From assembly GCA_963790065.1 (NCBI GenBank), contig CAWBNK010000006.1, forward strand, positions 806,001 to 870,000: DNA of 64,000 bases, written 5' to 3'. Shown one piece after another: positions 24,043 through 32,794 of this stretch (its first letter is position 1; every line of letters begins with the position of its first letter). The notes beneath the pieces are model-generated. The model was not told where the DNA came from and made no database searches. It saw only the letters and a program-made list of their open reading frames with translations. The translations under genes were made by a program, and so were the position numbers. This DNA is from Palsa-504 sp963790065. GTDB taxonomy: Bacteria; Actinomycetota; Actinomycetes; Streptosporangiales; Streptosporangiaceae.

Positions 24043-24112
24043 CTAGGGGAGGGCGAACTAGGGAAGGCGTACTAGGGAGGGCGAACTAGGGAGTTCGCCT
24101 AGGGACTGCGGG
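24043..24112 (+). promoter_or_regulatory. Array of five CTAGGG boxes upstream of the lysS-transferase operon
   Basis: CTAGGG starts at 24043, 24058, 24072, 24086 and 24099, a spacing of 13-15 bp. The last two boxes overlap a perfect inverted repeat GGCGAACT-AGGG-AGTTCGCC. GGGACTGCGGGCCC follows. Last box to ATG is 79 nt. Elements with the same core precede genes at 13.5 and 30.4 kb. A regulator binding direct repeats on one helix face is a natural model. Confidence 0.7.
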
Positions 24113-24177
24113 CCCGGTTCAGCCGACAGTGGATTCATCCACAAAGAACCGTCGAGCTGACCCAAAAGGACATCCGC

Positions 24178-25732
24178 ATGAGTACCGCAGTCCTCTCCGA
24201 GAAAAGCCGCCAGGCCGATCAAAGCCGCAAGCCGGCCGAGCCCGCCGCCCTGACCGGGCTGGCCGAGCAGGCCGCCGAACGCCGGGCCAAGCGCGATGCG
24301 CTGCAGGCCATGGGCATCAACCCCTATCCCGTCCGGTTCGAGCGCAGCGCGACGCTGGCCGACCTGCACTCCGCGCACTCCGGGCTGGACCCGGACACGC
24401 GGACGGGCGAGACGGCCAGCGTCGCCGGCCGCGTGGCCTCCCTGCGGGGCCACGGCAAACTCCGCTTCGCCACCATCGAGGACGCCAGCGGGGCCGTGCA
24501 GCTCATGTTCCGGGCCGACCACCTTCCGGCCGACGCGGCCGCCGTCGAGGCGCTCGTCGACCTGGGCGACTGGGTGGGAGTCACCGGCGAGGTGATCACC
24601 AGCCGGCGAGGCGAGCTCTCGGTCGACGTGAGCGGCCTGGAGATCCTGTCCAAGGCGCTGCGGCCCTTGCCCGACAAGTGGCATGGTCTCAGCGAAGCCG
24701 AGACCAGGTACCGTCAGCGCGAGGTTGACCTGCTGGCCAACCCCGCAAGTAGGCGGGTCTTCGACATCCGCTTCCGGACGCTGTCCATCCTGCGGAACCA
24801 GCTCGAGGGAGAGGGCTTCCTTGAGGTCGAGACCCCCATCCTGCAGCCGCAGGCAGGCGGGGCCCTGGCCCGTCCGTTCTTCACCCACGCCAACGCACTG
24901 GACGCCGAGTTCAGCCTGCGCATCGCGCCGGAGCTCTACCTCAAGCGGCTGGTGGTCGGAGGCTACGAGCGGGTCTTCGAAGTCGCCCGCAACTTCCGCA
25001 ACGAGGGAATCGACACCAGGCACAGCCCGGAGTTCACCTCGCTCGAGGCGTACCGCGCCTTCGGCGACTTCCGTGACGGGATGGACCTCACCGAGCAGCT
25101 GATCGTAGCGGCCGCCCAAGGTGCCGCCGGCCGGGCTCGAGTTCGACTTCGCGGGCCAGCGCATCGACCTGACGCCGCCCTGGCCGCGACGCGACCTGCT
25201 CGACATGCTCGAGGAGCGGCTCGGCCAGCGGGTGCATCCCGCCATGCCCGTGGCGGACCTGCGCCGGGTCTGCGACGCTCACGAAGTTCCCTACCAGCCG
25301 TCCTGGGGCTCAGGGAAGCTCGTCTTCGAGCTCTACGACAAGATCCTGATGGGCCAGACCCTGGGTCCGGTGTTCATCTACCACTACCCCACCGAGGTCT
25401 CGCCGCTGGCCCGCCAGTCCCTTGAGGACCCCACCGTCACCGACCGCTTCGAGCTCGTGATCGGAGGCCGGGAGCTGGCCAACGGATACAGCGAGCTCAA
25501 CGACCCCGACGAGCAGGCCAAGCGGTTCGAGGCCGAGGCCGCGGCCGCCGCCGGAGGCGAAGCCGAGTCCCACCCGGCCGACGCCGCCTTCGTGCGAGCC
25601 CTGGAGTACGGGCTGCCGCCCACCTCCGGCATCGGCCTCGGCATCGACCGGCTGATCATGCTCCTCGCCGAGGTACCGGCGATCCGCGACGTCATCTTGT
25701 TCCCGATCATGCGTGCGGAGGCAGGGTCATGA
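24178..25732 (+). pseudogene. Lysyl-tRNA synthetase (LysX-type paralogue), frameshifted
   Basis: Two frames together encode about 517 aa of class II lysyl-tRNA synthetase. Frame 1 holds the OB-fold (VAGRVASLRGHGKLRFATIED), YRQREVDLLANP and motif 2 FRNEGIDTRHSPEFTSLE. Near 25112-25121 coding moves to the +1 frame, starting VPPAGLEFDFAGQ, and continues to YSELNDP and motif 3 GIGLGIDRLIMLL. The order and the match to the synthetase half of mycobacterial LysX suggest a dedicated enzyme supplying Lys-tRNA to the next gene. The break may be real decay, a sequencing error or a programmed shift. A GTG at 25121 could start the second half separately. The stop overlaps the next ATG (ATGA). The coding signal is intact on both sides, so the damage, if real, is recent. 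Confidence 0.8.
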
Positions 25733-28707
25733 CCACCACCGATGTGATGCAAACCCAGGACCTGAGCGGGCCGGCCCTGCTAGCGCCGGCCCCCGACCAC
25801 GAGATCACGGAAGGCCCGGCTCATGCCGCCTTCTTCGTCCCCGACCAAATCGAGCTCGACGTCCGCCGGGGCGACCGGGTCGTCGTCGTCAGCGACCTGC
25901 ACCTCGCCCCGGTCGCCTCGGAGGTGTCCACGCAGGCCGCCGACGAGCTGTCGGAGCTGCTGGACGAGTTCCACCAGCCCGGGATGCTCATCATCGCCGG
26001 CGACGGCTTCGAGATGATCGCCGCCGCGCCGGACGTCACGGCCATCCTTGATTCCCATCCGCAGTTCACCGACGCGGTCAAGCGCTTCGCTCAGGACCGC
26101 GATCACCGCGTCGTGCTGACCCCGGGCAACCACGACGGCCAGCTCGCCTGGGACGCCGATTCGGTCGCGGTGCTCCGCGACCGCCTCGGCCTGACCGACC
26201 TGGCGCTGGCCTGTGACCTGGCCGTGGCGACCGCAGACGGCACGGCACGGGTCAGGGTGATGCACGGCCACCAGTTCGATCAGTACAACGCGTTCGACGA
26301 TCCCAGGTCCCCGGTCGACACGCCGTTTGGCCATCACGTCGTGCGGCAGGTGCTGCCCAAGCTCGCGGTGCGTGACCGGCCTGGCGCGCTGCTTGAAGGG
26401 GTCCGGTGGTGCAACGGGGACCCGTCCGCTTTCCTGGGCTCGCGCCTGCTGTACCGCATGGTGGCGGGCTGGCTGTGGTGGCTGGGGGTGCCGTTCGCGG
26501 CGGCCCTGGCGCTGCGCTTCCTGTCCTTCGCGCCGGGGGTCAAGCCGCTGCTTGACCATCACGCCGAGCGCTGGCTGGTCTGGTTCGGCATCCTGGCCGT
26601 CACGATCGCGGTGGTCGTCGCGGTGACGGGAATCGCCACCATGCTCCGGGTCAACCGCGCCCTGGCCGACGCCTCGGTCGGCGAGCGGGGCGACGCCTCG
26701 GCGCACAACGCGACGGTCCGGGCCGAGGCGGCCCGGCTGATCTGCGCCGGGTACGCGGGCCTGATCACCGGACATACCCACGAGCCTGAGCTCTCCCAGG
26801 TAGGCGAGGGGTTTTACGCCAACACCGGCTGCGCGACCGAGGTCGTGCGCGGGCGAAGGGCCCGGTTCGGGCTGCCATCACCGTTCCTGGCCGTGCGGCG
26901 GCTGTCGATGCTCGAGCTGACCGCGGGCCCGGTGCTGTCGGTCTCGCTGTCGCTAGCCGAACGCCCCATCGGTCAGCCTTCGTTCCTGGAGCGACTGGTC
27001 CTGGCGCCGGAGCGGGAGCGTCCTCGCACGCTCGAGGTCGTGGGGCGTCTGCCCGACGGAGCCGCCTGGCCGATCAGCGAGCGAGCCCTGATGCCGTGGG
27101 TGCGGCGCCGCCGGATCCGGCGGGTGGCCGCGTTCGGGCTGCTCATCGTCGGAGTGCTTAACGTCGTGTTCGCGCTCCTGCGGCCGGTGGGCTGGACCCG
27201 CCCGGTCGAGGCCTGGCTGCCCTTCGGCGCCCACCCGGTCAGCGGTGTCGCCGCCGTGATCACCGGGCTGGCTCTGGCCGGAGTGGCCCGGGGCGTGCGG
27301 CTCGGCTACCGGCGGGCCTGGCTTGGGGCTCTCGTGCTCCTGCTGGCCAGCTCCGGCTACCGCCTGGTGCGGGACCTGGGGCCGGAAGGGTCGGTCATCG
27401 CCTGCCTGTTCGGCCTGTGGCTGCTGCTCGAGCACCGCCACTTCCGGGTCAGCCCGCCCGGCTTCCGCCGCCTCGCGGGCTGGGCGGTCATGACCGGCCT
27501 GGTGGCCGTCGCCCTAGCCGCTGGGCTGGGCGCCGCCTATCTCGGCGGCCGCGAGACCGGTGCTGCCGTCCTGGCCCTCATCTTGGGCACCGCCGTCCTC
27601 GTCCTGGCCACGGGCCTGCCCGGCCGCGAGCACCGGCGCACCGGAGAAGCGCGAGCCCGGGCGTTCGAGCGGGCGCGGGCGATATTCGACCGCTACGGCG
27701 GCGACACCCTCGACTACTTCGCCCTCCGCGACGACAAGTCCTGGCTGTTCTCCGGGAACACCCTCATCGCCTACTCGGTCATCAACCGCGTCATGCTGGT
27801 CTCGCCCGACCCCATCGGGCCCGTCGACGAACGCCTTGATGCCTGGTCCGACGCGATGGACCTGGCCGACACCAACGGCTGGTACATCAGCGTGCTCGGC
27901 GCGTCCGCGCCCTGGCTGCCGATCTACCGGGCCGCCGGGCTGACCGGGGTCTACATGGGTGACGAGGCCATCGTCGACTGCCAGAGCTTCTCGCTCAAGG
28001 GCAAGTCGATGAAGTCGCTGCGCGGCGCCTACAACCGGATGTCCAAGTCCGGCTACCACGTGGCCGTCATGCCCGCCCTCGAGACCAGCGCCGAACTCCG
28101 GGCCCAGCTGGAGGATCTCGCGACAGAAACGCGTCAGGGCGAGGCCGAGCGCGGCTTCTCGATGACCCTGAGCCGGATGTTCGACGAGCGCGACACCGGT
28201 CTGCTGCTGGCCGTCTGCCTGGGTCCCGACGGCCTGCCGGTGGCGTTCAACCAGTACGTTCCCGCGAACCACGTCAACGGGTACTCCCTTGACCTCATGC
28301 GGCGGACGAGCGACCCTGACGCGCCGAACGGCCTGACCGACTTCGTGATCCTCGAGACGATCAACTGGATGGCCGAGCGCGGGCTGAACGGCCTCGGTCT
28401 CAACTTCGCCGTCATGCGCGCCGTCGTCGCCGGCGAGGCCGGCCCTGGACGGTGGCGTTCGGCCGAGCGGTCCCTGTTCCACCGGTTCAGCGACAGCATG
28501 CAGATCGAATCCCTCTGGAACTTCAACAAGAAATACGACCCGCAGTGGCGCGCCAGGTTCTCGGTTGCTGACGACCGTGCGCACCTGCCCCGAGCCGGGC
28601 TGGCCATCGCCCGGGCCGAATCGGTGTCCGAGCTACCTGTCGTCGGCAGGTTCATGCAGCCCAGGACTCCCGTAGCCGACACCAAGCAGAAGGAGCTCGT
28701 GTCATGA
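25729..28707 (+). CDS. Metallophosphoesterase fused to an MprF/LysX-like DUF2156 aminoacyl-lipid transferase
   Basis: 992 aa. Residues about 45-365 are a calcineurin-like phosphoesterase: VVSDLHLAP, GDGFEM (Glu in place of the second Asp), PGNHDGQ, MHGHQFD and TGHTHEPE. Two helices interrupt it near residues 245-305. Residues about 465-640 hold about six more helices. Residues about 645-970 are a DUF2156/GNAT-like domain, from RAIFDRYGGDTLDYFALRDDKSW to WNFNKKYDPQW, the catalytic part of phosphatidylglycerol lysyltransferases. In known MprF/LysX an aminoacyl group moves from tRNA to a membrane lipid on the cytoplasmic side. The added phosphoesterase is not part of the standard architecture. 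ATGA overlaps on both sides couple it to the synthetase and the permease. Confidence 0.85.
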   Translation: MTTTDVMQTQDLSGPALLAPAPDHEITEGPAHAAFFVPDQIELDVRRGDRVVVVSDLHLAPVASEVSTQAADELSELLDEFHQPGMLIIAGDGFEMIAAAPDVTAILDSHPQFTDAVKRFAQDRDHRVVLTPGNHDGQLAWDADSVAVLRDRLGLTDLALACDLAVATADGTARVRVMHGHQFDQYNAFDDPRSPVDTPFGHHVVRQVLPKLAVRDRPGALLEGVRWCNGDPSAFLGSRLLYRMVAGWLWWLGVPFAAALALRFLSFAPGVKPLLDHHAERWLVWFGILAVTIAVVVAVTGIATMLRVNRALADASVGERGDASAHNATVRAEAARLICAGYAGLITGHTHEPELSQVGEGFYANTGCATEVVRGRRARFGLPSPFLAVRRLSMLELTAGPVLSVSLSLAERPIGQPSFLERLVLAPERERPRTLEVVGRLPDGAAWPISERALMPWVRRRRIRRVAAFGLLIVGVLNVVFALLRPVGWTRPVEAWLPFGAHPVSGVAAVITGLALAGVARGVRLGYRRAWLGALVLLLASSGYRLVRDLGPEGSVIACLFGLWLLLEHRHFRVSPPGFRRLAGWAVMTGLVAVALAAGLGAAYLGGRETGAAVLALILGTAVLVLATGLPGREHRRTGEARARAFERARAIFDRYGGDTLDYFALRDDKSWLFSGNTLIAYSVINRVMLVSPDPIGPVDERLDAWSDAMDLADTNGWYISVLGASAPWLPIYRAAGLTGVYMGDEAIVDCQSFSLKGKSMKSLRGAYNRMSKSGYHVAVMPALETSAELRAQLEDLATETRQGEAERGFSMTLSRMFDERDTGLLLAVCLGPDGLPVAFNQYVPANHVNGYSLDLMRRTSDPDAPNGLTDFVILETINWMAERGLNGLGLNFAVMRAVVAGEAGPGRWRSAERSLFHRFSDSMQIESLWNFNKKYDPQWRARFSVADDRAHLPRAGLAIARAESVSELPVVGRFMQPRTPVADTKQKELVS

Positions 28708-30236
28708 CAACACAACAGCAGTATCTGACCCGCGGCGATCACGCCGGCGGCGGTAAGGGGGTGCTGGCCGGGAACCGGCCGGCCGCCCCGGCCCGGCTGG
28801 TCGGCGAGGCCCCGGCGGGCAGATCAAGCGCACGCCGGCTGGGCGTGGTCGGCCTGGCCCTGGTGCTGATCGCGGCCATGGACAGCATCAGGAACCTGCC
28901 CGCCACGGCCACCTTCGGCTGGTCGGCGATCTTCTTCTACGGCATCGCCGTCCTCACCTACCTGGTACCGGTGGCCCTGTGCTCGGCTGAGCTGGCCACC
29001 ACCGTCGGCGGCGGCATGTACCGGTGGGTCAGGGAGGCGTTCGGGTCCCGGTGGGGCTTCCTGGCCGTGTGGTGCGACTGGTCGGAGAACATCGTGTGGT
29101 TTCCCACCGTGCTGGTGTTCCTGGCTACCACGGCCGCGTACGTGATCAACCCCAACCTGTCCCAGAACAAGGCTTTCCTGGTGCCCGTCATGCTCGTGAT
29201 CTTCTGGGCGGTGACGCTCTCCTCGCTGTTCGGATCGCTGAAGTCGGCCCGCTGGACCGGCGTGGGAGTGGTGATCGGGACTGCCGTCCCGACCGCGGCG
29301 ATCATCGGCCTGGGCCTGTGGTGGACCGGCAGCGGCAGGCATTCCCAGATCCCCTTCCACGCCAGCGCGATCCTGCCGGCCTGGCACGGCCTGGCCAGCC
29401 TGGTGTATGCGGCTGGCATCGTCGTGGCGTTCGCCGGGATGGAGATCGGGGGCTTCTACTCGCACGTGACCAGGGACGCCAAGCGCACCTACCCCCGATC
29501 GGTCCTGGCCGCCGCGGGCACGGTCGCCACCCTGTCCATCCTGGGCAGCGTGGCCATCGCGATGGTGGTGCCGGCCAAGCAGATCCAGCTGGCCGGCGGG
29601 ATCATGCAGGCGGTGTCCATCTTCTTCGCCAAGCTGGGCATCTCCTCGCTGATCCGGCCCTTCGGGGTACTGGTGATCATCGGCGTGCTGTGCGGCCTGG
29701 CGTCCTGGAGCGTCGGCCCGGCCGAGGGAATGCGCCGGGTCGCCGCGGACGGCCACCTCAATCCGTGGTGGGGCCGGACCAACCGCCGCGGCGCCCCCAC
29801 CTCGGTCCTGATCCTGCAGGCCACGCTCGGCTCTGTGCTGGCCCTGGCCATGGTGTTCGTCAACAACATCAACACCTACTACTGGATGCTGACCGCGCTG
29901 GTCGCCCAGACGTTCCTGGTCATGTACTTCCTCATGTACCTGTCGGTCATCCGGCTGCGCCGCACCAGGCCGGACCTCCCGCGCCCGGTCAAGATCCCGG
30001 GCGGGAAGTTCGGGCTCGTCCTGGTCACCGGGGCCGGGATAGCCGGCGCCGTGTTCACCTTCTTCCTCGGGTTCATCCCGGCCAGCCACCTGTCGCTGAC
30101 CGGAACCATCGCCTACGTCACCGTCATGGCGTTCGGGATGATCGCCATCATCGGCACCCCGTTCCTGCTGCACCGCGGCCGGTCCCTCAAGCACGACGCC
30201 CAGGCCGACCCCAACCTGGTCAGCTCAGGAACCTAA
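28704..30236 (+). CDS. APC family amino-acid permease
   Basis: 510 aa, about 12 helices. The region after an N-terminal polar stretch reads RRLGVVGLALVLIAAMDSIRNLP, then CSAELATTVGGGMYRWVREAFG, close to glutamate/GABA-type APC antiporters. AGIVVAFAGMEIGGFYSHVTRDAKRTYP is the conserved helix 6 region. Substrate unknown; the operon suggests an amino acid used by the synthetase/transferase pair, for example lysine. Its ATG lies on the stop of the fusion protein (ATGA). The next CTAGGG element begins within 20 nt of its stop. Confidence 0.88.
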   Translation: MTTQQQYLTRGDHAGGGKGVLAGNRPAAPARLVGEAPAGRSSARRLGVVGLALVLIAAMDSIRNLPATATFGWSAIFFYGIAVLTYLVPVALCSAELATTVGGGMYRWVREAFGSRWGFLAVWCDWSENIVWFPTVLVFLATTAAYVINPNLSQNKAFLVPVMLVIFWAVTLSSLFGSLKSARWTGVGVVIGTAVPTAAIIGLGLWWTGSGRHSQIPFHASAILPAWHGLASLVYAAGIVVAFAGMEIGGFYSHVTRDAKRTYPRSVLAAAGTVATLSILGSVAIAMVVPAKQIQLAGGIMQAVSIFFAKLGISSLIRPFGVLVIIGVLCGLASWSVGPAEGMRRVAADGHLNPWWGRTNRRGAPTSVLILQATLGSVLALAMVFVNNINTYYWMLTALVAQTFLVMYFLMYLSVIRLRRTRPDLPRPVKIPGGKFGLVLVTGAGIAGAVFTFFLGFIPASHLSLTGTIAYVTVMAFGMIAIIGTPFLLHRGRSLKHDAQADPNLVSSGT

Positions 30237-30253
30237 GCCAACTCCAAGGCGCC

Positions 30254-30292
30254 CTGGGGAGGCGAACTAGGGAGTTCGCCTAGGGACTGCGA
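30254..30292 (+). promoter_or_regulatory. CTAGGG element upstream of the esterase operon
   Basis: CCTGGGGAGGCGAACTAGGG followed by AGTTCGCCTAGGGACTGCG; CTAGGG boxes start at 30267 and 30280. It contains the perfect 8-bp-arm inverted repeat GGCGAACT/AGTTCGCC with a 4-bp centre. It aligns with the 24.1-kb element and its downstream region (CACAGTGGATATATCC here, GACAGTGGATTCATCC there). Last box to ATG is 90 nt. Confidence 0.65.
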
Positions 30293-30369
30293 CGGCGCCT
30301 GCGCCCACAGTGGATATATCCGCACCTGCAGCCCAAACCCAGAAAACACAACCAAGAAAGACACTCGCC

Positions 30370-31854
30370 ATGAGCACCCAGACCGACAACACGACCCGGC
30401 TGGACACCAGCCAGCCGGGTACCAGCCCGCAGGCCGCCAGCCCATCCGGCCACCGCCTGCGGCCGCACCTCCGCATCCCGCGCTGGCTCCTGGCCGCCGT
30501 CACGACCGCCGCGGCGGCCGCCGGCGCCACGGTCCTGGCCGTCACCGTGAACTGGGGCAACGTCTCGATCGTAGGCGGCTGGTTCCCCACCCTGCTGTCC
30601 TGGGTCACGATCGCGGTCTGCGCGATCGCGGTGCTCCTGCGCCGGGACGTGCTGAAGGAGTTCGCGTTCGGCATTCCGGCCGGCCTCGTCCTGGTCGGCC
30701 TCCTGTTCACCTACCTTCACCTCAGCCAGGCGGTCCCGTCCGGCGCGCCCCGGTCGATGTACATCTGGCTGTGCGTGACGTGCCTCGTGGGCGGCCTGGT
30801 CCTGGCCGGATGGCGCCGGGCCCACTGGCCCCGCCGCATCTGCGGCACCGTCGCGGTCGTCCTCACCGTGGTCTCGGCGGGCAGCGCCGTGAACCAGACG
30901 TTCGCCTACTATCCGACCTTCGACCGCCTGTTCGGTAAGACCGCCAACCACTTCCTCGACAATACCCAGCTCAGCGCCATGCGCACCGAGGTGGACAAGA
31001 CCGGCCAGCTGCCCGACCACGGTGCCACCCTGAGCGTTCCCATCCCCGGGACCAACCTGAAATTCACGCCCCGTCCGGCGTACGTGTGGGTGCCCCCGGC
31101 GTGGTTCGCGCGCAACCGTCCCCAGCTGCCGGTCATCGAACTGCTGCACGGCACGCCCGGCGATCCTTCTAACTGGACCAAGTCGAGCTACGCCGACGCG
31201 ACGGCGCTGGCCTTCGCTGAGCAGCACCACGGGATCGCGCCGATCATCGTCATGCCGGACATCAACGGGTCCTGGGGCGGGGACACCGAGTGCGTCAACA
31301 GCACGATGTACGGCGACGTCGAGACGTACCTGACCCAGACCGTGCCGCAGTACATGCGGAAGAACTTCAACGCCAGCACCAGGGCGGGATCAGTCGCGAT
31401 AGCCGGGCTGTCTGAGGGCGGCCTGTGCGCCACCACCCTGGCCCTGAACAACCCCAAGGTATACGCGGCCTTCGGCAACTACTCCGGCGACGAGTCGCCC
31501 ACCTATCAGAGCGACAACCAGCAGCAGACCATCCAGACGCTGTTCGGCGGCTCGACCGCCAGCTACAACGCCCACAACCCGCCCTACATCCTGGCGCAGA
31601 AGCGTTTCACCGGGCTGTCCGGCTGGTTCGAGTCCGGTGCCCAGGACCCCGCGGCCCTCAAGGCCGCCCATGCCCTGCAGCCCCTGGCCGTCGCCGCCGG
31701 GATCAGCACCTGCCTGACGACGCCCTCGGGCGGCCACGACTTCACCTTCTGGCAGCAGTCCTTCTCCGATTCGCTGCCGTGGCTGTCGTGGAAGCTGAAG
31801 CTCACCCCGCAGCCGAAGTCCGTCCCGGCCCAGTGCGCCCCCGGGCGAAGCTAG
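30370..31854 (+). CDS. Membrane-anchored esterase (antigen-85-like alpha/beta hydrolase)
   Basis: 494 aa. Residues about 40-185 hold five hydrophobic helices. The rest is an extracytoplasmic alpha/beta hydrolase: VIELLHGTPGDPSNW is the oxyanion region, IAGLSEGGLCATTLAL the nucleophile elbow (GxSxG), ESGAQDP the probable acid and GGHDFTFW the catalytic His. The family includes mycolyltransferase-like esterases; lipid hydrolases with N-terminal helices also accompany aminoacyl-phospholipid synthases in other bacteria. A role in removing aminoacyl groups from membrane lipid is therefore attractive but inferred. ATG preceded by AGAAAGA. It begins the second CTAGGG-controlled unit, followed by DMT and antiporter genes. 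Confidence 0.82.
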   Translation: MSTQTDNTTRLDTSQPGTSPQAASPSGHRLRPHLRIPRWLLAAVTTAAAAAGATVLAVTVNWGNVSIVGGWFPTLLSWVTIAVCAIAVLLRRDVLKEFAFGIPAGLVLVGLLFTYLHLSQAVPSGAPRSMYIWLCVTCLVGGLVLAGWRRAHWPRRICGTVAVVLTVVSAGSAVNQTFAYYPTFDRLFGKTANHFLDNTQLSAMRTEVDKTGQLPDHGATLSVPIPGTNLKFTPRPAYVWVPPAWFARNRPQLPVIELLHGTPGDPSNWTKSSYADATALAFAEQHHGIAPIIVMPDINGSWGGDTECVNSTMYGDVETYLTQTVPQYMRKNFNASTRAGSVAIAGLSEGGLCATTLALNNPKVYAAFGNYSGDESPTYQSDNQQQTIQTLFGGSTASYNAHNPPYILAQKRFTGLSGWFESGAQDPAALKAAHALQPLAVAAGISTCLTTPSGGHDFTFWQQSFSDSLPWLSWKLKLTPQPKSVPAQCAPGRS

Positions 31855-31864
31855 GACCGCGACG

Positions 31865-32794
31865 ATGACCGCCGCAATCGTCTTCGCCGTCTTGTCCGCG
31901 CTGTCGAATGCGTGCAGCGCCGTCCTGCAGCGGCTCGCCGTGGTGAGCCGCTGCAGGACGGGGGCGCGGCCCGGCTGGCGGGCCGCGATCGACCTGGTGT
32001 GCCAGCCCGTGTGGCTCCTCGGTGCGCTGTTCCTCATCGGTACGTTCGGGTTCCAGGCCCTCGCCCTGTACTTCGGTCCCCTGTCGGTGGTACAGCCCAT
32101 CCTGGTGCTTGAGCTGGTCTTCACGCTGGGCTTGCGCGTCTTCGTGCTGCACGACGACATCACCTCGCGGACGTGGGCCGCCGCCCTCACCATCTGCCTG
32201 GGGCTGGCCGCCTTCCTCGTCGTGGCGTCGCCCGGGCAGGGCATGCAGGACGCGGCCGGCGGACGGTGGATAGCGGCCATCAGCATCTGGGGCCTGGCCG
32301 TGCTGGCCCTGTTCCTGCTTGCTCGTCGCGGCTCGCCTGCCCGTCGTGCCGCCCTGCTCGGGGCGGCCACGGCCGTCGTGTGGTCCGTGGATGCCGCGTT
32401 CGTGAAGCAGGCGGTGGACGTGCTGGCGCACGGCGGCCCGCTGGGCTTGCTCACCGGCTGGCCGCTCTACGCCGTGATCGCGACCGGAGTCCTGGGCACG
32501 GTCCTGCTGCAAGCCGCTTACGCGGCCGGGCCGCTGGCCGCTTCCCAGTCGACCCTGCTCATCGTCGACCCGCTCGCGAGCATCGCGCTGGGCATCGAGC
32601 TCTTTCACGAGCACCTGAGCGCCGGCCCCGGGTACCTGGCCGGCGCGGTCGCGTCGCTCGCCGTGCTCGGGATCGGCGTGGTCATGCTGTCGGTCTGGGC
32701 TCCCCCCGTGATGACCGCCGAGGAGCACGCCCCGCTCCGCCACGACCAGGTCCAGCGCCCGAAGGAGCTGTCCGATGCGAGCTCTGTCGTTTGA
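31865..32794 (+). CDS. DMT superfamily (EamA-like) transporter
   Basis: 309 aa with about ten helices in two EamA-like halves: ALYFGPLSVVQPILVLELVF in the first and AAYAAGPLAASQSTLLIVDPLASIALGI in the second. DMT proteins export metabolites or amino acids; a few move lipids or polyamines. It starts 10 nt after the esterase stop, and its end overlaps the antiporter start by 20 nt, so all three are one operon. A 16-bp perfect inverted repeat lies inside its first 100 nt and would fold in the mRNA. Confidence 0.82.
   Translation: MTAAIVFAVLSALSNACSAVLQRLAVVSRCRTGARPGWRAAIDLVCQPVWLLGALFLIGTFGFQALALYFGPLSVVQPILVLELVFTLGLRVFVLHDDITSRTWAAALTICLGLAAFLVVASPGQGMQDAAGGRWIAAISIWGLAVLALFLLARRGSPARRAALLGAATAVVWSVDAAFVKQAVDVLAHGGPLGLLTGWPLYAVIATGVLGTVLLQAAYAAGPLAASQSTLLIVDPLASIALGIELFHEHLSAGPGYLAGAVASLAVLGIGVVMLSVWAPPVMTAEEHAPLRHDQVQRPKELSDASSVV
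31921..31960. repeat. 16-bp perfect inverted repeat inside the DMT coding region
   Basis: Arms CGTCCTGCAGCGGCTC and GAGCCGCTGCAGGACG are perfect complements around the 8-nt loop GCCGTGGT, within codons about 19-32. The encoded peptide (VLQRLAVVSRCRTG) is at the first cytoplasmic loop. The stem is very stable and could slow ribosomes, control distal genes, or be an inversion relic. Confidence 0.8.

Noticed and set aside
24099..24118. GGGACTGCGGGCCC as a DosR/DevR box
   Set aside because: The core fits, but the other CTAGGG elements at 13.4 and 30.3 kb do not keep the second half, so the shared signal is the CTAGGG/GAACT part.
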